From NCBI GenBank assembly GCA_009763385.1, contig CM019823.1, positions 170,634,636 through 170,698,635 of the forward strand: a stretch of DNA of 64,000 nt, given 5' to 3'. The position numbers were made by a program, and so were the translations under genes. The notes below the pieces were generated by a model. It had not been told where the DNA came from. It ran no database searches and worked only from the letters and a program-made list of their open reading frames with translations. Shown here piece by piece: positions 22,783-34,359 of this stretch (within the stretch, counting starts at the first letter, position 1; every line of letters starts with the position of its first letter). This stretch comes from Coix lacryma-jobi var. lacryma-jobi (taxonomy: Eukaryota; Streptophyta; Magnoliopsida; Poales; Poaceae).

Positions 22783-22943
22783 GGCCATGTTTAATTACAA
22801 ATACTAAAATTTTACACCTATCACATCAAAATATATAGATTAAAAAATAACTAATTATATAATTTGGATGTAATTTGCGAGACAAATATTTAAGTCTAAT
22901 TAGTCCATTGAAAAAATCACCAACCCTCGGAACTAAACATACC
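22783..22943. mobile_element. MITE, same family as 16805-17004
   Basis: Ends ggccatgttta and taaacatacc are inverted. The interior carries aactaattatataatttgg, tttgcgagacaaat and taattagtcc, the same core as in the 16805 copy. About 160 bp. Confidence 0.6.
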
Positions 22944-23437
22944 TTTACTATAAGTAGATGTCTACCCTTTAATAATATTAGGCCATTTTCTTCTCCACGA
23001 CACATACAAATCGAGTTTTAAGTCCAAAGGATTTGTGAGGTGAAAGCTGACGTCATAACTTCGACAGAATAATACAATATGATGACGTCTTTTAAAAATC
23101 ATTTTAAATAATACACTATGTTGTAGTATTTCTAGAGCTGATATTATTGGATGTCGTAGGCTATCAAATAATGAGAGGCAATTAGAATTTGTATTAAATT
23201 AGACAACTCTAGTTTAAAATGATTGCATTTATCAGGAATAAATAAATCCTGATGGAAAATAAATACAGGGCATCATTCCAAGGAAATCAGGCATAAAGAG
23301 TGGATATGTTGCATTTTTATAGGTAAATTGTTATTTATAGCAAAATAAATTGCGCCCAAACTTCAAAAGCCGTCACTGTTTGCTTTATATCTGCGCAGGA
23401 AACTGTCTCTGTTTGCTTTTATAATATACTCCATTGA
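22944..23437. other. Upstream region of the GT14-like gene
   Basis: AT-rich, with a possible TATA element (ttttataatatac, 23418-23430). There is nothing else I can support as a control site. Confidence 0.3.
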
Positions 23438-23967
23438 ATGAAAACTGAGCAAATCTTTTGCCTTGCCATAAATGCCGTCACTCCCCTTCTATACACAAGT
23501 GTCTCCCTCCCCCTCTCTTCGTCTTTCCCCACCCCTGCTCTGCTTCGTCCACTCCTCCCCTCCGCCGCCCCCGCCCCCGGCCCCCGCCCGTCCCCGCCGC
23601 GCGATTGGGCTCTGGACCTCATCGGATCCGCCGCCGCGCGCGTCGCCATTCCCCGTTCCCCTCCGCCGGTTCCAGTTCCCGTCGCCGCGCCTGAGTCGGG
23701 CGGTTTTCCGTCCCGCGCTGCCTGCCTTCCTTCCCCCTTTCCGTTTCCGGCCCCGATCCTGGCCCTGGGTTCGCGGGTTCCCGAATTCGCGCGCTCTCCT
23801 CGCGCGGCGGCGGCCGATGCGCGCGTCCTCCGCCGTGGAGGCGGTGAGATCCGGCCCGCGCGTGGAGGGAACCGACCTGAGTGAGCCGCCGCGGGGGTTT
23901 CGTCTGTTCCGACCAGAGACAGAGGATCGCAGTCGCAGACTCGCAGCCGCAGCCGCAGCAGGGCCGG

Positions 23968-25066
23968 ATGGCGCCGCCGTACGCCGCGTCGCCGTACGTG
24001 CTGTCTCTTCTGGCTGGTGCTCTCCGTCCCGGCCGTCTTCCTCCTCGCGCCGCGCCTCATCCGCCGCGCACGCTCCCGGCCATCCCGGACGCGGACGAGC
24101 GGAGAACCTCGCGCTGTTCCGCCGCGCCGTGCTCCTCTCCACCGCGCCCTCCAAGGACGGCCCCGCCTCCGCCTCGGCCTCACCGTCGCGCTTTTCGGCG
24201 CCGCCCACCGACAGAGGAAGCAGCGAAGGTGCCTTCCTCTTCCTCACCAACTCGGACCTCGTCTTCGCCCGCTCTGGGAGAAGTTCTTCGCGGGGCACCA
24301 CGACCTCCTCAACGTCTACGTGCACGCCGACCCGGCGGCCGCGGCGCTCGCCTCCCCGCTCACGCTCACGCCCTCCTTCCGGGGGCGCGTCATCGGGGGC
24401 AAAGCCACGGCGCGCGCCTCCGCCACGCTCATCTCCGCCGCGCGGCCGCCTCCTCGCCACCGCGCTGCTCGACGACCCGTCCAACCACTTCTTCGCGTGC
24501 TCTCCCCAGTCCTGCGTCCCGCTGCGGCCCTTCCCGACGCTCTACCGCACGCTCGCCGCCGACAATGCCGGCCCGCGCGGCCGCCACCGCAGCTTCATCG
24601 AGATCCTCGACGCCGAGCCCACGCTGCACGACCGCTACTACGCGCGCGGCGACGACGTCATGCTCCCGGAGGTGCCCTACGAGAGCTTCCGCGTCGGATC
24701 CCAGTTCTTGTGCTCGCCAGAGGCACGCCGTCATGGTCGTCAGGGACAGGAGGATCTGGAACAAGTTCAAGCTGCCGTGCCTCGTCAAGAGGAGGTTCTC
24801 GTGCTACCCGGAGGAGCACTACTTCCCGACGCTGCTGGACATGCAGGACCCCGCCGGATGCACCCAGTTCACGCTCACCAGGGTCAACTGGACCGACTCT
24901 TTCGACGGCCATCCGCACACCTACCAGTCGGAGGAGGTGTCCGCGAATCTCATCAGGGACCTCAGGAAGTCCAATGGCACATACTCACACATGTTTGCGC
25001 GCAAATTCGCGCCTGGATGCTTGCGCCGCTCATGGAGATTGCCGACTCTGTCATTCTCGTGACTAG
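23968..25066 (+). CDS. GT14-family glycosyltransferase, BC10-like (DUF266), with one-base indels
   Basis: Proteins of this family (core-2/I-branching, PF02485; rice BRITTLE CULM10) are Golgi type II membrane enzymes that affect cell-wall polysaccharides and arabinogalactan proteins. Visible in order: a hydrophobic anchor just after the ATG; FLFLTNSDLVFA; FFAGHHDLLNVYVHADP; FRGRVIGG; DDPSNHFFACSPQSCVPL; HRSFIEILD; a Cys-containing YPEEHYFPTLLDM segment; TLTRVNWTDS; and a C-terminus close to ADSVILRD. These lie in three frames. At least six one-base indels are needed, for example near 24273, 24450, 24708, 24718 and 25020. Corrected length (~365 residues) is slightly short for the family. It is either a recent pseudogene or an intact gene with sequence errors. 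ATG chosen because it precedes the anchor. Confidence 0.75.
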
Positions 25067-25107
25067 GCTGGTTGCCTCCCTCCGTTTGCACAACTATTAG
25101 AACTAAG

Positions 25108-25553
25108 GTAATTAACTTTATTCTTTCTGCATTTGTTTCATCAGTTCTAGTCTACCAAGTTTCTTTAGGTTGAAATCAGAAACAGACAGCAAGAATAAGA
25201 AATTGATCATAACCAGTGGGCATGCCATATTAGATTGTATCCACCATCTTAGGGGTATTCACAAACTTGGAACTGTTAGCTTGCAAGAGTAATAGCTTGT
25301 TTTCAGTTGGGCATTTCATATTAGATTGCATCTGATCCAAACAGTTGGGTTTATATTTATTTCCGGGTAGTATTGAGAACTGTCGTTACTTTATCAATAC
25401 ATAGTAGAAGGATGTTACCTGACTCTTCACATTCAAACTTTTAACGGCATTTTATCAACTCTGATATTATGCAGAAGATTGCAAGATCATACTTGCTGCT
25501 GTATTACCCATTTCATGACAAGAATATAATGGAAATTTTGTATTCCCCTGCAG
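25108..25553 (+). other. Probable 3' UTR intron of the GT14-like gene
   Basis: Donor CTAAG|GTAATT at 25107/25108 and acceptor CCCCTGCAG|GGTTG at 25553, with a T-rich interior. The stop codon is at 25064-25066, so the intron would lie in the 3' UTR. Confidence 0.4.
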
Positions 25554-26000
25554 GGTTGTGATGTGATGAACAAGCGTAAGCTGATCCATCCATTCCCTTT
25601 GGAATTCTTCAGAGAGGAGCAACCAGCACCAACCTACTTTGTTTTGCGCTTGCAGTTGCTCTTTGGCAAAAGTTGGATGCCACGCCTCAGAGGGTATGAT
25701 GGCGGTGTGGTGGCGAAGGGCCCCAGCTGCCTCTTGTGAGTATTTTTTTTGTGAGTCCTTGTTTCTTTCTCTTTTTTTTCGCAATGAGAGCTGAGTGGTG
25801 CCTAAAGATGATGGAGAAGTGGCACGTAATAGGGTCGTAGTTAGCATGATCATCCTGTGTATTTGCATGGAGACAATCTGTCGGTACATGCAGTGATGGT
25901 TTGTAGTATCTGTTGCATTACTTGCATATATTACATATGTCAATATCACGCCTTCTAAATATACTTCATTGTGTCGTGGCACCATTGGCTTGCCTTACAA
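25554..26000 (+). other. Probable 3' UTR of the GT14-like gene
   Basis: No coding potential. T-rich tracts and several aataa-like signals follow. Assigned by position after the acceptor only. Confidence 0.3.
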
Positions 26001-28805
26001 GTCATCTGTTAGTGTAGGGTTAACGTCACCCCTCTCTTCTTGCCCTTGTTAAAGCCTGAAGATCAGTTTTTTTCTTCTTTAAAAGAATAAAAAAGTCTAA
26101 TAAAGTGCAAAAGTGCAGTATCGATACTAACAAAATGACTAACTAAAGAAAGCATTAAACAGTGCTAATACACTCAATGTATCATGTTTTAAGTTGGAGG
26201 ATCTAGGAGCTCGAATTCTGCTCAGACCTGCACATTATAAACTTCAGTTATAGCTGCTATATCTACTTCTAAGCACACAGATCTTAATTTCTTTTTGGTT
26301 AGCTATATCTACCTGGAAGCAGCCAGTGGAGCGGTCCAAATGCTGTACTATAGATTTAGGCCAACTAAAGTGGGTTCCTACAGTTCTCCATGTTTTCCTC
26401 CCCCTGTTTTCTTTTGGTTTCCTTGTCCTTTTTGGTTGCTTCTTGGTAGGGAGGTGAGGTGGGTGCATGGAAAGGGACATTTGCATACTACTATATGTGC
26501 TGATGTGCTCAATCAACAACCGCAAAGTCAGCAGCTTTGTCCTGGGAGGAAGATTTTGTGCACCCGTTCATGACGGCAGCATGATGAGAATGAGTTCATT
26601 ATATGCTGCTTGGTACTGCTGGGATGCTGGAGGGATACGGTGCTGAACTGGTCGTGAACTCCGCAATAAGGGGGTGTACGGGGTTGTTCTGCTCCACATT
26701 TTTTTTTTATCTCCGCTTCACGTTTTCAGTCAAACAGGTTTAACTTCATGTTGCTCCGCTCTATGAAAAAAGATGAGAGCATGTAAAGGGATACTCTACG
26801 AACTCTATGTATCAAGCATTGTAGGCTTTCATGTTGAGCCGTGTAATCTGAAATTCATGTTGCTGAACTAGTTTTTTTTTTATAACTCCTCTATGATGGA
26901 GTTTGTTGAGTAGAGTTCGTGGAACAGTATCATGTAGGCTTTCATGTTGAGCCGTGTAATCTGAAATTCTGAATATGACGTGTAGTTGTGTTTGAATGCG
27001 CCTGGTGTGTACCATGGTATGTGAGTGGTTTTCTTGAGGGCTGTTTGGTTCCGGCACAATTTGTGCAAATGTGATTACAAACTTTGGAACCACAATTTGT
27101 TATATCCAAGATAATTTTTCAATCTTTTTTTATTCTGTTATATGTAGAGCCTATTTTTCTGCCTAAGTTTAATTATTATTAGCCAAATGCTTATTAACTT
27201 TGTCAAACTCATTCAAAGTGAAGTATATCAACTTGGTTAAACTCATTCAAGTGAAGTGCGACAAAGTGTGGATGACAACCGAACATCCTTGGGTCTAAAC
27301 ACTTAGTGCAGATGGGCATGATTTTCTTTTTAAGCTAGATGGGCATGAGTTTTGGGTTGGCACGCCAGTATGACAGAATCAGTGATACAAGAAAATCATC
27401 AGAGAGCTAACTATTTTGGAGAGTTTATGTGTTGTCTACTGTTCAAATTGTGGTCTCATGCTATTCAATCTTTTTAGAGGAATTGTCCTTATTAGCTGGC
27501 TGGCTTATCAGCCGTACTTCGTTTATTCTCTCTCATAGAATACTATTGAAACAGCCAAAATTAGCCGTAAAAACGACCAACCAAACAGTTTTTACCAAAT
27601 TCGCCCGAGGAAAAATTTAGGAGTCTCCTTAATGAATGTGGTTGGTGCTGTGGAGAACAGGTCCGGTGATGGTTCAGACTGCCCTATCCCAGAAAAGTTT
27701 AAGATAAATATAAATAAAAAATGAAAAAGAATGGTTTATTCTTCGCTTCATGCTTTAGGCAAAGACTTGACGAGTCTCGCGAGTCGCGAACAAAAAAGGA
27801 CGCGACAGATAACACCGAAAGGCCATCTGCAAAATTTTTTATATAAATACAAAAAAAAAAGACGGTGTCACGAAACTGTCCTTTCAAACAGTTGTTGGCG
27901 TGTCTGCCTCAAACCTTTCAAATATCCCGGAAATTCTGCACTATTTTCTTTACCTAAATCCCTCGACGTTGATGTCTGATCGGAACTCTCCGGCCGCCAT
28001 TTGCAAACACTGGTGACGGCCCATTATTGGATGACCCCAGCCCAGAGAGAGATAACTACCCAGCCCACAGACCAACGGTAAAAGCCTACGGAAATCCGCT
28101 GAATCCTGGAGTTGTAGGAAAGCTTACATGAATTTCATTTGAGTGTCTTTTTGTTTTTAAAAATGTAACCCAATGTCAACAAAAGGCACTGAAAGGCCCT
28201 GAAAAACAGCAGTACAGATTGTTGTCTCCTCCCTGTAAAAAAAACATCGATCGAGGATAACAACATTTTTCTTATAAATTTCCAGTCTTTTGAATTTGAA
28301 CCTCAATTTTTGAGGTCTGATCTGGAAAAGTGAATCTCATCCAAGGTCAACGAGTGCATTGCTCTTCCTGACCATCGCTAAATGTACTCTTTCTCTTCAA
28401 AACAAGTGTGATCTGAAAGAATCTTTATGGTGCAATTTGTTAAGTATCATAGGCTGTCTACATTCCGTTGACCAAATGCTAAGATTAGGTAGGCAAATTT
28501 GACTATCTGTACAGCCACAAGAGCGGGAATTAGTTGACTTGTTGCCATATAAAAAATCATATCCTTTTGCTGTCTCCATTTCAGCAACAACCATGTTGCA
28601 TTTGGTTGCGTACTAAACATTAGGGAATCTGAGCTACAACTTGGGATCATACTATATATGTGAGTTTTTGACGTTGACTTGGTAGTTTCCTTGTGTTGGA
28701 TCATGTGCCTATTGCTTCAATTGAATGTGTATTCTTACAAGCAGGCTCAGATCCATAAAATAATATGAGGGCATTGTCTTATTTTTGACCTCTAGCTCCT
28801 CCTTT
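26001..28805. other. AT-rich intergenic DNA
   Basis: No gene recognised. A 37-bp phrase starting gtaggctttcatgttgagcc occurs at 26821 and again at 26934. Around 27045-27110 and 27480-27600 are MITE-like phrases (ggctgtttggttcc; aaccaaacag) without clear ends. Confidence 0.4.
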
Positions 28806-28925
28806 TATGCCCCCTTTGGAATGCAGGAATTTACAGGAATTGTACAGTAATTCTACACGAATCAATTGACTGTTCATAGGAAAATATAAGAACACAAAAA
28901 AAAAATCACATGTTCCAAACGTAAG
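28806..28925. mobile_element. Diverged hAT-like MITE
   Basis: tttggaatgcaggaattt at the left and atgttccaaac at the right are inverted, with gaatttacaggaatt inside. It is a decayed relative of the copy at 20763. Confidence 0.4.
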
Positions 28926-31900
28926 CATCTGAAGGTGGCCTCTAGGGAGGTTTGAGACAGGAGCCCCTCTTTTCAAAGAGGAGACTTTGACAAGACCATC
29001 TTATAAGCAATCAAGCATATCCTAGAAGAGACAGGAGACTGCTTAAGGTTGCAAGAAGGGCCTTGCAAATATTTCCAAGTTCCATACATCGAATTCTCAA
29101 AGAGGGAGATCCTAAAAAAGATGAAATGGACCCACTTCAGGCCTTTCGTCTTAGAGGTCACTTGAAGTATTGGGTGATGTCATGACGCACCATCCCAGGG
29201 CAAGGAGAAAAGGATCGGAGATAAATGTTAATGAGGAATGAAAATACCATGAAGCCCTTGCATATTACCCGAGATTATTTCAATATGGCCGGAGGCTGCA
29301 CCTTATTATTAGTTCATTAGTTGTATGTCATCAACATGTTGTTCGCCTACTTCATTCAGACTTTAATTTTATGAATTTAGGATTAGTTATTTACATATTT
29401 GTAAAATTTCCTAGTTCCACAAAATGCATAAGGTCAGGTGGTGAGTGGTAGCCTGAACTTGAATATACGAAGATGAAGGTACAAAGTTTAGACTTCAAGA
29501 TAAACCTGAGGATGATCCTTGCACTGTACATGTGGACAAAATAATGCTTATATGAAGTGGATCTAATTTTTGAGTGCCCTCTGTAAAGGAAATCCAATGT
29601 CAACAAATGGTACTGGAAAGTAGAGCAGAAGAGTGTTTAAAAAAACAAGGAAAGAGGACCGCCATTGCATAATATTATTCATCTTTACGAGCAGAAGATT
29701 CTAAGAAAGGGAGAGAAGATAAGAGCAAGCTAAGGCTATAAAAGAAGTAGAGGAGTAAAGAGTGGAAGCGCTACACACTCAAAGTCTGAAACCACCCCCT
29801 TGCATAATATATTTTTTGGGCTTGCATCTTTAAGATATAAATTCAATATCAATTTCATGGTAGTGTGAACAATAGCATTTTTTAGTAATCAACAATTTTT
29901 GTTTGTGAAATATAGTGAGAGGACTGTCCAAGCTAATTAACTTAAACTGAGTTCTAAACTAGTAGACCTTATTTGTATGCACTTCTATCCACCTCAAACC
30001 ACATATATTGAGTGGATTGGAGTGGAAAGTTAACTGATTTCCACCCAATCCACTTTAACACACACATAGATTGAAGTGAATATGAGCGTGTCCATAAGAC
30101 CTAAAGAACTTAGCTAAGGTAATCAACCCTGAGAATCCTAAAGATGCACGACTATCTCTTATATAGATGACACATGCACGCAGGGTAATCAGGCTAGCAT
30201 GATGGGTACGATCGCAAAATAGCTCGCACTACAAAACCATTTAGGTCATTTGAACATTATTAGATATATAAAGGGTTATGATGTTGGGGTTTGCACTCAA
30301 TGGTGTCATGTAGTAGTGAACCACCCTCGGTATGTTAGGGAGTTAACTTTATTTTTGTTGTTTATTGACTCATAGCCATGTCATTATTCAGATGATATGC
30401 TACGTCAACAAAATCAACTTTCAAAACCACCCAAAGAGTTATTTAGACAATTTTCATTACTTTAAGCGGTAATGTACATGTTTTTCTATATAGGAGTATC
30501 CCTAATGGGTCAGACTCAAAACCAATAGGATAGGTTCCACCACAAACAACTTAATCACTTGAACTATGCTTAGATTTTGCAATTAACAATGTTCATTATT
30601 GAAGAAATCTGTGAAGCATAGTATGGGTTATGGGGATTAGACGTTTACATTTATATTATAATTATATTGCTAAATTAGTTGAGCTATTTTTGAGGCGACG
30701 ATCTGGGTCCTTCTTTGATCTATATTCTATAGCAAGGTCTGATATATAAATTCAATGCTCTATTCTGATGGTGAAGGACTGTAAGCCCGTGTGCTTTGGA
30801 GGGTTTTCCGGCCAATGTTCTTTTAGTGGCTATTGTTGTCCGCGACGAGTGACTTTTGTAGTCTTTAAAGGCTTGTTTCGTGAGGGTGTTTTGCAGGTGT
30901 CTTTTTTCTTTGTCAACTTTTTAGTGTGATTTTTAAGCTTTAACAAGCAGTGGACATTCGAAGAAAGAAGATTTCTAATTTGTTCTTTGATGTACTCTTT
31001 TTTTTAAAGATTGTTTCTCTCTTGTTGTCTATCGTTTATACTAACTTTTTTTAGTGTTCTTATAAAAAAATGACTATGTCGATGATATTGGAACGGCTCC
31101 TATATACCTTTTTTAGGTAAATGCGGCAGAAGCTAAACAAGGAGGAAAAGAGGTTTCTGATAAAGAGAGAGAAAAAAAATGAACATACAGGGATATTGAC
31201 GTAAGAGCTTAGGTATGCAGGCAAAAAGCTTTACTATTGTATTCTTAAAGTTGTGAATATATATATATATACATAAATAAAGTAAAATACTAGAATAATG
31301 TAATGACTAAAGTGGCCACCGAACAACTTTTGTATGCAGAGAACTCATAGCCCTCGACCAAACAAAATCTACTGAGAACTCAAAGCTGGAGGCTACAAAG
31401 TTTAAAGTTTAAACAAGCCAAAAGATGCACTGAGATCAGAAGATGCATTATTGGACGCAAAAGACCAGCGCACGTGTCAACAGATAAGTGGATCATTACA
31501 CTCCTTTGTTTGCCCAAAAATCACAATATGAAATTTTCTACATACAGTACATGTACTCTCTTGCTAGAAAGGCTACTACACACCAGACTGGATTCGGTTG
31601 CAAAGGTGATAGATATGTTTCCATACCAGTCTAGCTAGTTGCCTCTCCACTAACGAATTGGCCTTTATCAAAAAAATTTGTTAGAGGCCTCTGGTATATT
31701 TTTAAAAAGCTTCTTTCTTTTCCTTTTGCCTTGTAAATTAAGTAACTAAAGTTAGGTATGTGGATATGGCTATCTGAGACTGAGCCTATTTGGGGCATTC
31801 ATCCATGAGTGACTTGATCTATATTATGGGCTGCAAAAAGGCATATAACCTGATATAATTGAAAATTTAAAGCTAGACAATTATGTTCTTGCTCCATAAA

Positions 31901-32630
31901 TTCGTCCATGGAAATAAAAATTATTTTAGTTAGGTTTCATATAAATGGTTTACATTGTCCATGCGTGATATAAAGCCATTAATGATTATGATATTTGCAG
32001 GGGGTGAAATTGATGAACCTAAGGATATTGGTGAACTTCTTTTAGTTCAATTCAATAAATACCATAAAGTGATCTCATATTTTTTTTGGAAAAGAACAGT
32101 AAACAACTATCATATTCATATGTGAAGAAAATGGGGGGGGGGGGGGGGGGGGGGGTCAATCGGTGGATACCCTTATGCTCATCCTTTTCACACCTAATTA
32201 TTTAATCAACTGAGACTACAAAAAGTTTACATACAAAGCTGAGCCCTTTCCAATTGCCAACATGGCACACCGCATTCAGTAATCACTATGGCCCATTTCA
32301 GAACGAAGCCACTCAAAATAATTTATGACTTCCTATGTGTCTGGTTCGAAATGTGGATTTATATGGATTCTAGTGGATTGTCAAACTTTTTTAACTTAAA
32401 CATCACTAAATGAGAGATTATATGGATTGACAAGACATGGTTGATGCTACTATTTTTTGGAAAAAATACTTGACTTTCAGTATTTAAATGATAAACTTTA
32501 CAAATATTCTTGTTCAGTTAATAGTTCTGGCGACTGAAAAATACTGTTATTGGCTGATTTGTGTGAGAGAAAATACTATTCTACAGCTAAGAAAGTAGTG
32601 GATTCTATCTTATAAGCTCAAATGAACAGA
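28926..32630. other. AT-rich intergenic DNA with a poly-G tract
   Basis: About 3.7 kb with no supported gene, RNA or defined element. Notable only are an (at)n run at ~31256-31273 and an uninterrupted run of 23 G at 32133-32155. Confidence 0.45.
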
Positions 32631-32689
32631 CACTACTAGAGAACAGGCCTTTGGACGATTTGCAAAATCAGCTTTAGTCACGGAAAATT

Positions 32690-33025
32690 TTGCGCCCGGG
32701 ACTAGAAAGGTCTTTAGCCCCGGTTGGTAACACCAACGGGGCTAAAGTTCCCCAGCCCAACGGCTCATTTGTCAGAGGGACCTTTAGTCCCGGTTGGTGT
32801 TACCAACCGGGGCTAAAGACCGGCCTTTAGCCCCGGTTGGTAACACCAACCGGGACTAAAGTTTTGCCCCGGTTGGTGTATCCAACCGGGGCTAAATGTA
32901 GGCATCTTTAGCCCCGGTTGGTAACACCAACCGGGACTAAAAGGTTTTGTCCCGGTTGGTGTATCCAGCCGGGGCTAAATGCCAACATTTAGCCCCGGCT
33001 GGGAATAAGGACCGGGGCTAAATGT
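32690..33025. repeat. Left sub-terminal hairpin repeats of the CACTA element
   Basis: Several inverted units of ctttagccccggttggt and accaaccgggactaaag, arranged head to head. Units like these are the transposase-binding regions in CACTA elements. Similar units lie at the right end (48935-49175). Confidence 0.85.
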
Positions 33026-33198
33026 CCCTCCCTATATTTGAACTGTTCTTCCACCTCCAGCCATGCCCGAGCTCTTCATTTTTTTTATTCAGTCACTTGC
33101 TTGCTTGTTTGCTGTCTTCTCCGGTGATTTTTGTTTGTTAACACATCTCCGGCGATTGATTTATTTATCACATCTACACCGCCATCGACTTCTTGAAA

Positions 33199-33889
33199 GG
33201 TTACTAGCTTAAGTTTTTTATTTTTGTAGATATTTTGAGTTCATTGACTTGATAGTTCAAATTATTACTCTAAAAACAAAATATGACCGTTTAATTAGTT
33301 TATTTTAATCTTTTAGAGAAACAGAGATCATTTAAATCATTTGTTGACAAAAAATAGAAATATATAATACTTTAGTTTACAAAATGTGACCGGTTTAATT
33401 AGTTTTTTTTTGAGAAATAGAGATGAGTTAAATCATTTGTTTAAAAAATTAGAAATATATAATACTTTAGTTTACAAAATGTGACCGGTTTAATAGTTAT
33501 TTTTATTATTTTGGAGAAATAGAGATCAGTTAAATTATTTGTTTACAGAAATTAAAATATATAATACTTTAGTTTACAAAATGTGACCGGTTTAATTAGT
33601 TTATTTTATTATTTTGGAGAAATAGAGATCAGTAAATTATTTGTTTACAGAAATTAGAAATATATAATACTTTAGTTTACAAAAGTGACCGGTTTAATTA
33701 GTTTATTATTTATTTGGAGAAATAGAGATCAGTTAAATTATTTGTTTACAGAAATTAAAATATATAATACTTTAGTTTACAAAATGTGACGGTTTAATTA
33801 GTTTATTTTATTATTTGGAGAAATAGAGATCAGTTAAATTATTTGTTTACAGAAATTAGAAATATATAATACTTTAGTTTACAAAATGC
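33199..33889 (+). other. Probable 5' UTR intron holding a ~100-bp tandem repeat
   Basis: Donor TTGAAAG|GTTACT near 33198 and acceptor AAATGCAG|AACG at ~33892 frame an AT-rich interval. From ~33260 to 33890 it consists of about six copies of a ~97-103 bp unit with the landmarks aatataatactttagtttac, gtgaccggtttaatta and ggagaaatagagatcag. Copies differ by small indels. Confidence 0.55.
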
Positions 33890-33895
33890 AGAACG

Positions 33896-34195
33896 ATGTC
33901 TGCTTGGTATGTTGTTTTCGTGGGTACCAAGCCAGGTATTTACACCAGCTGGGCTGAGTGCAGTCAGTATGTCCTCAAAGTTAAGGGAGCTGTGCATAAA
34001 AAGTACAAGTCTTTTGAGGAAGCTTCTGCAGCTCTAGAGGCTTTCAACTCAAGAATCAACTCAATTCGTACTGCACCTACCCCTACCTTACCTTCCTATC
34101 AGGTTGGAGTGGCAGGCAGTCCATCTTGTTGGACTGTGATGCGGGAAAAATGTGCAGGTGTTGTTAGTTGCTTTGGTTGTGGCCAAGTGGATTAG
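33896..34195 (+). CDS. RNase H1 N-terminal (viroplasmin-like, PF01693) domain protein
   Basis: A 99-residue ORF whose first ~45 residues read WYVVFVGTKPGIYTSW, then CSQYVLKVKGAVHKKYKSF. This is the hybrid-binding fold at the N-terminus of RNase H1 and in the caulimovirus P6 protein (PF01693), which binds RNA/DNA hybrids. No RNase H catalytic domain follows. Candidate GT donors within the ORF and an acceptor at 34356 could splice it onto TNP2; otherwise it is a separate small protein. Start chosen as the first ATG after the acceptor. Confidence 0.65.
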   Translation: MSAWYVVFVGTKPGIYTSWAECSQYVLKVKGAVHKKYKSFEEASAALEAFNSRINSIRTAPTPTLPSYQVGVAGSPSCWTVMREKCAGVVSCFGCGQVD

Positions 34196-34359
34196 GCTTG
34201 CACTGTTATCTTGATGTAATAATTAATTAGACAAGTTCAACTGCTACTATTTTTATGCCACCAGTGATTCTTACTAAATTTCATGCCAGTCATTTTATAA
34301 TTTCATTTGTTTATAAGAATGAGAGATATAATTATGTGATATGTCATATAATGCAGACG

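Noticed and set aside
32690..33025. CRISPR-like or riboswitch-like repeat array
   Set aside because: Units are inverted hairpins at the end of a CACTA element in a plant genome, not direct repeats with unique spacers.
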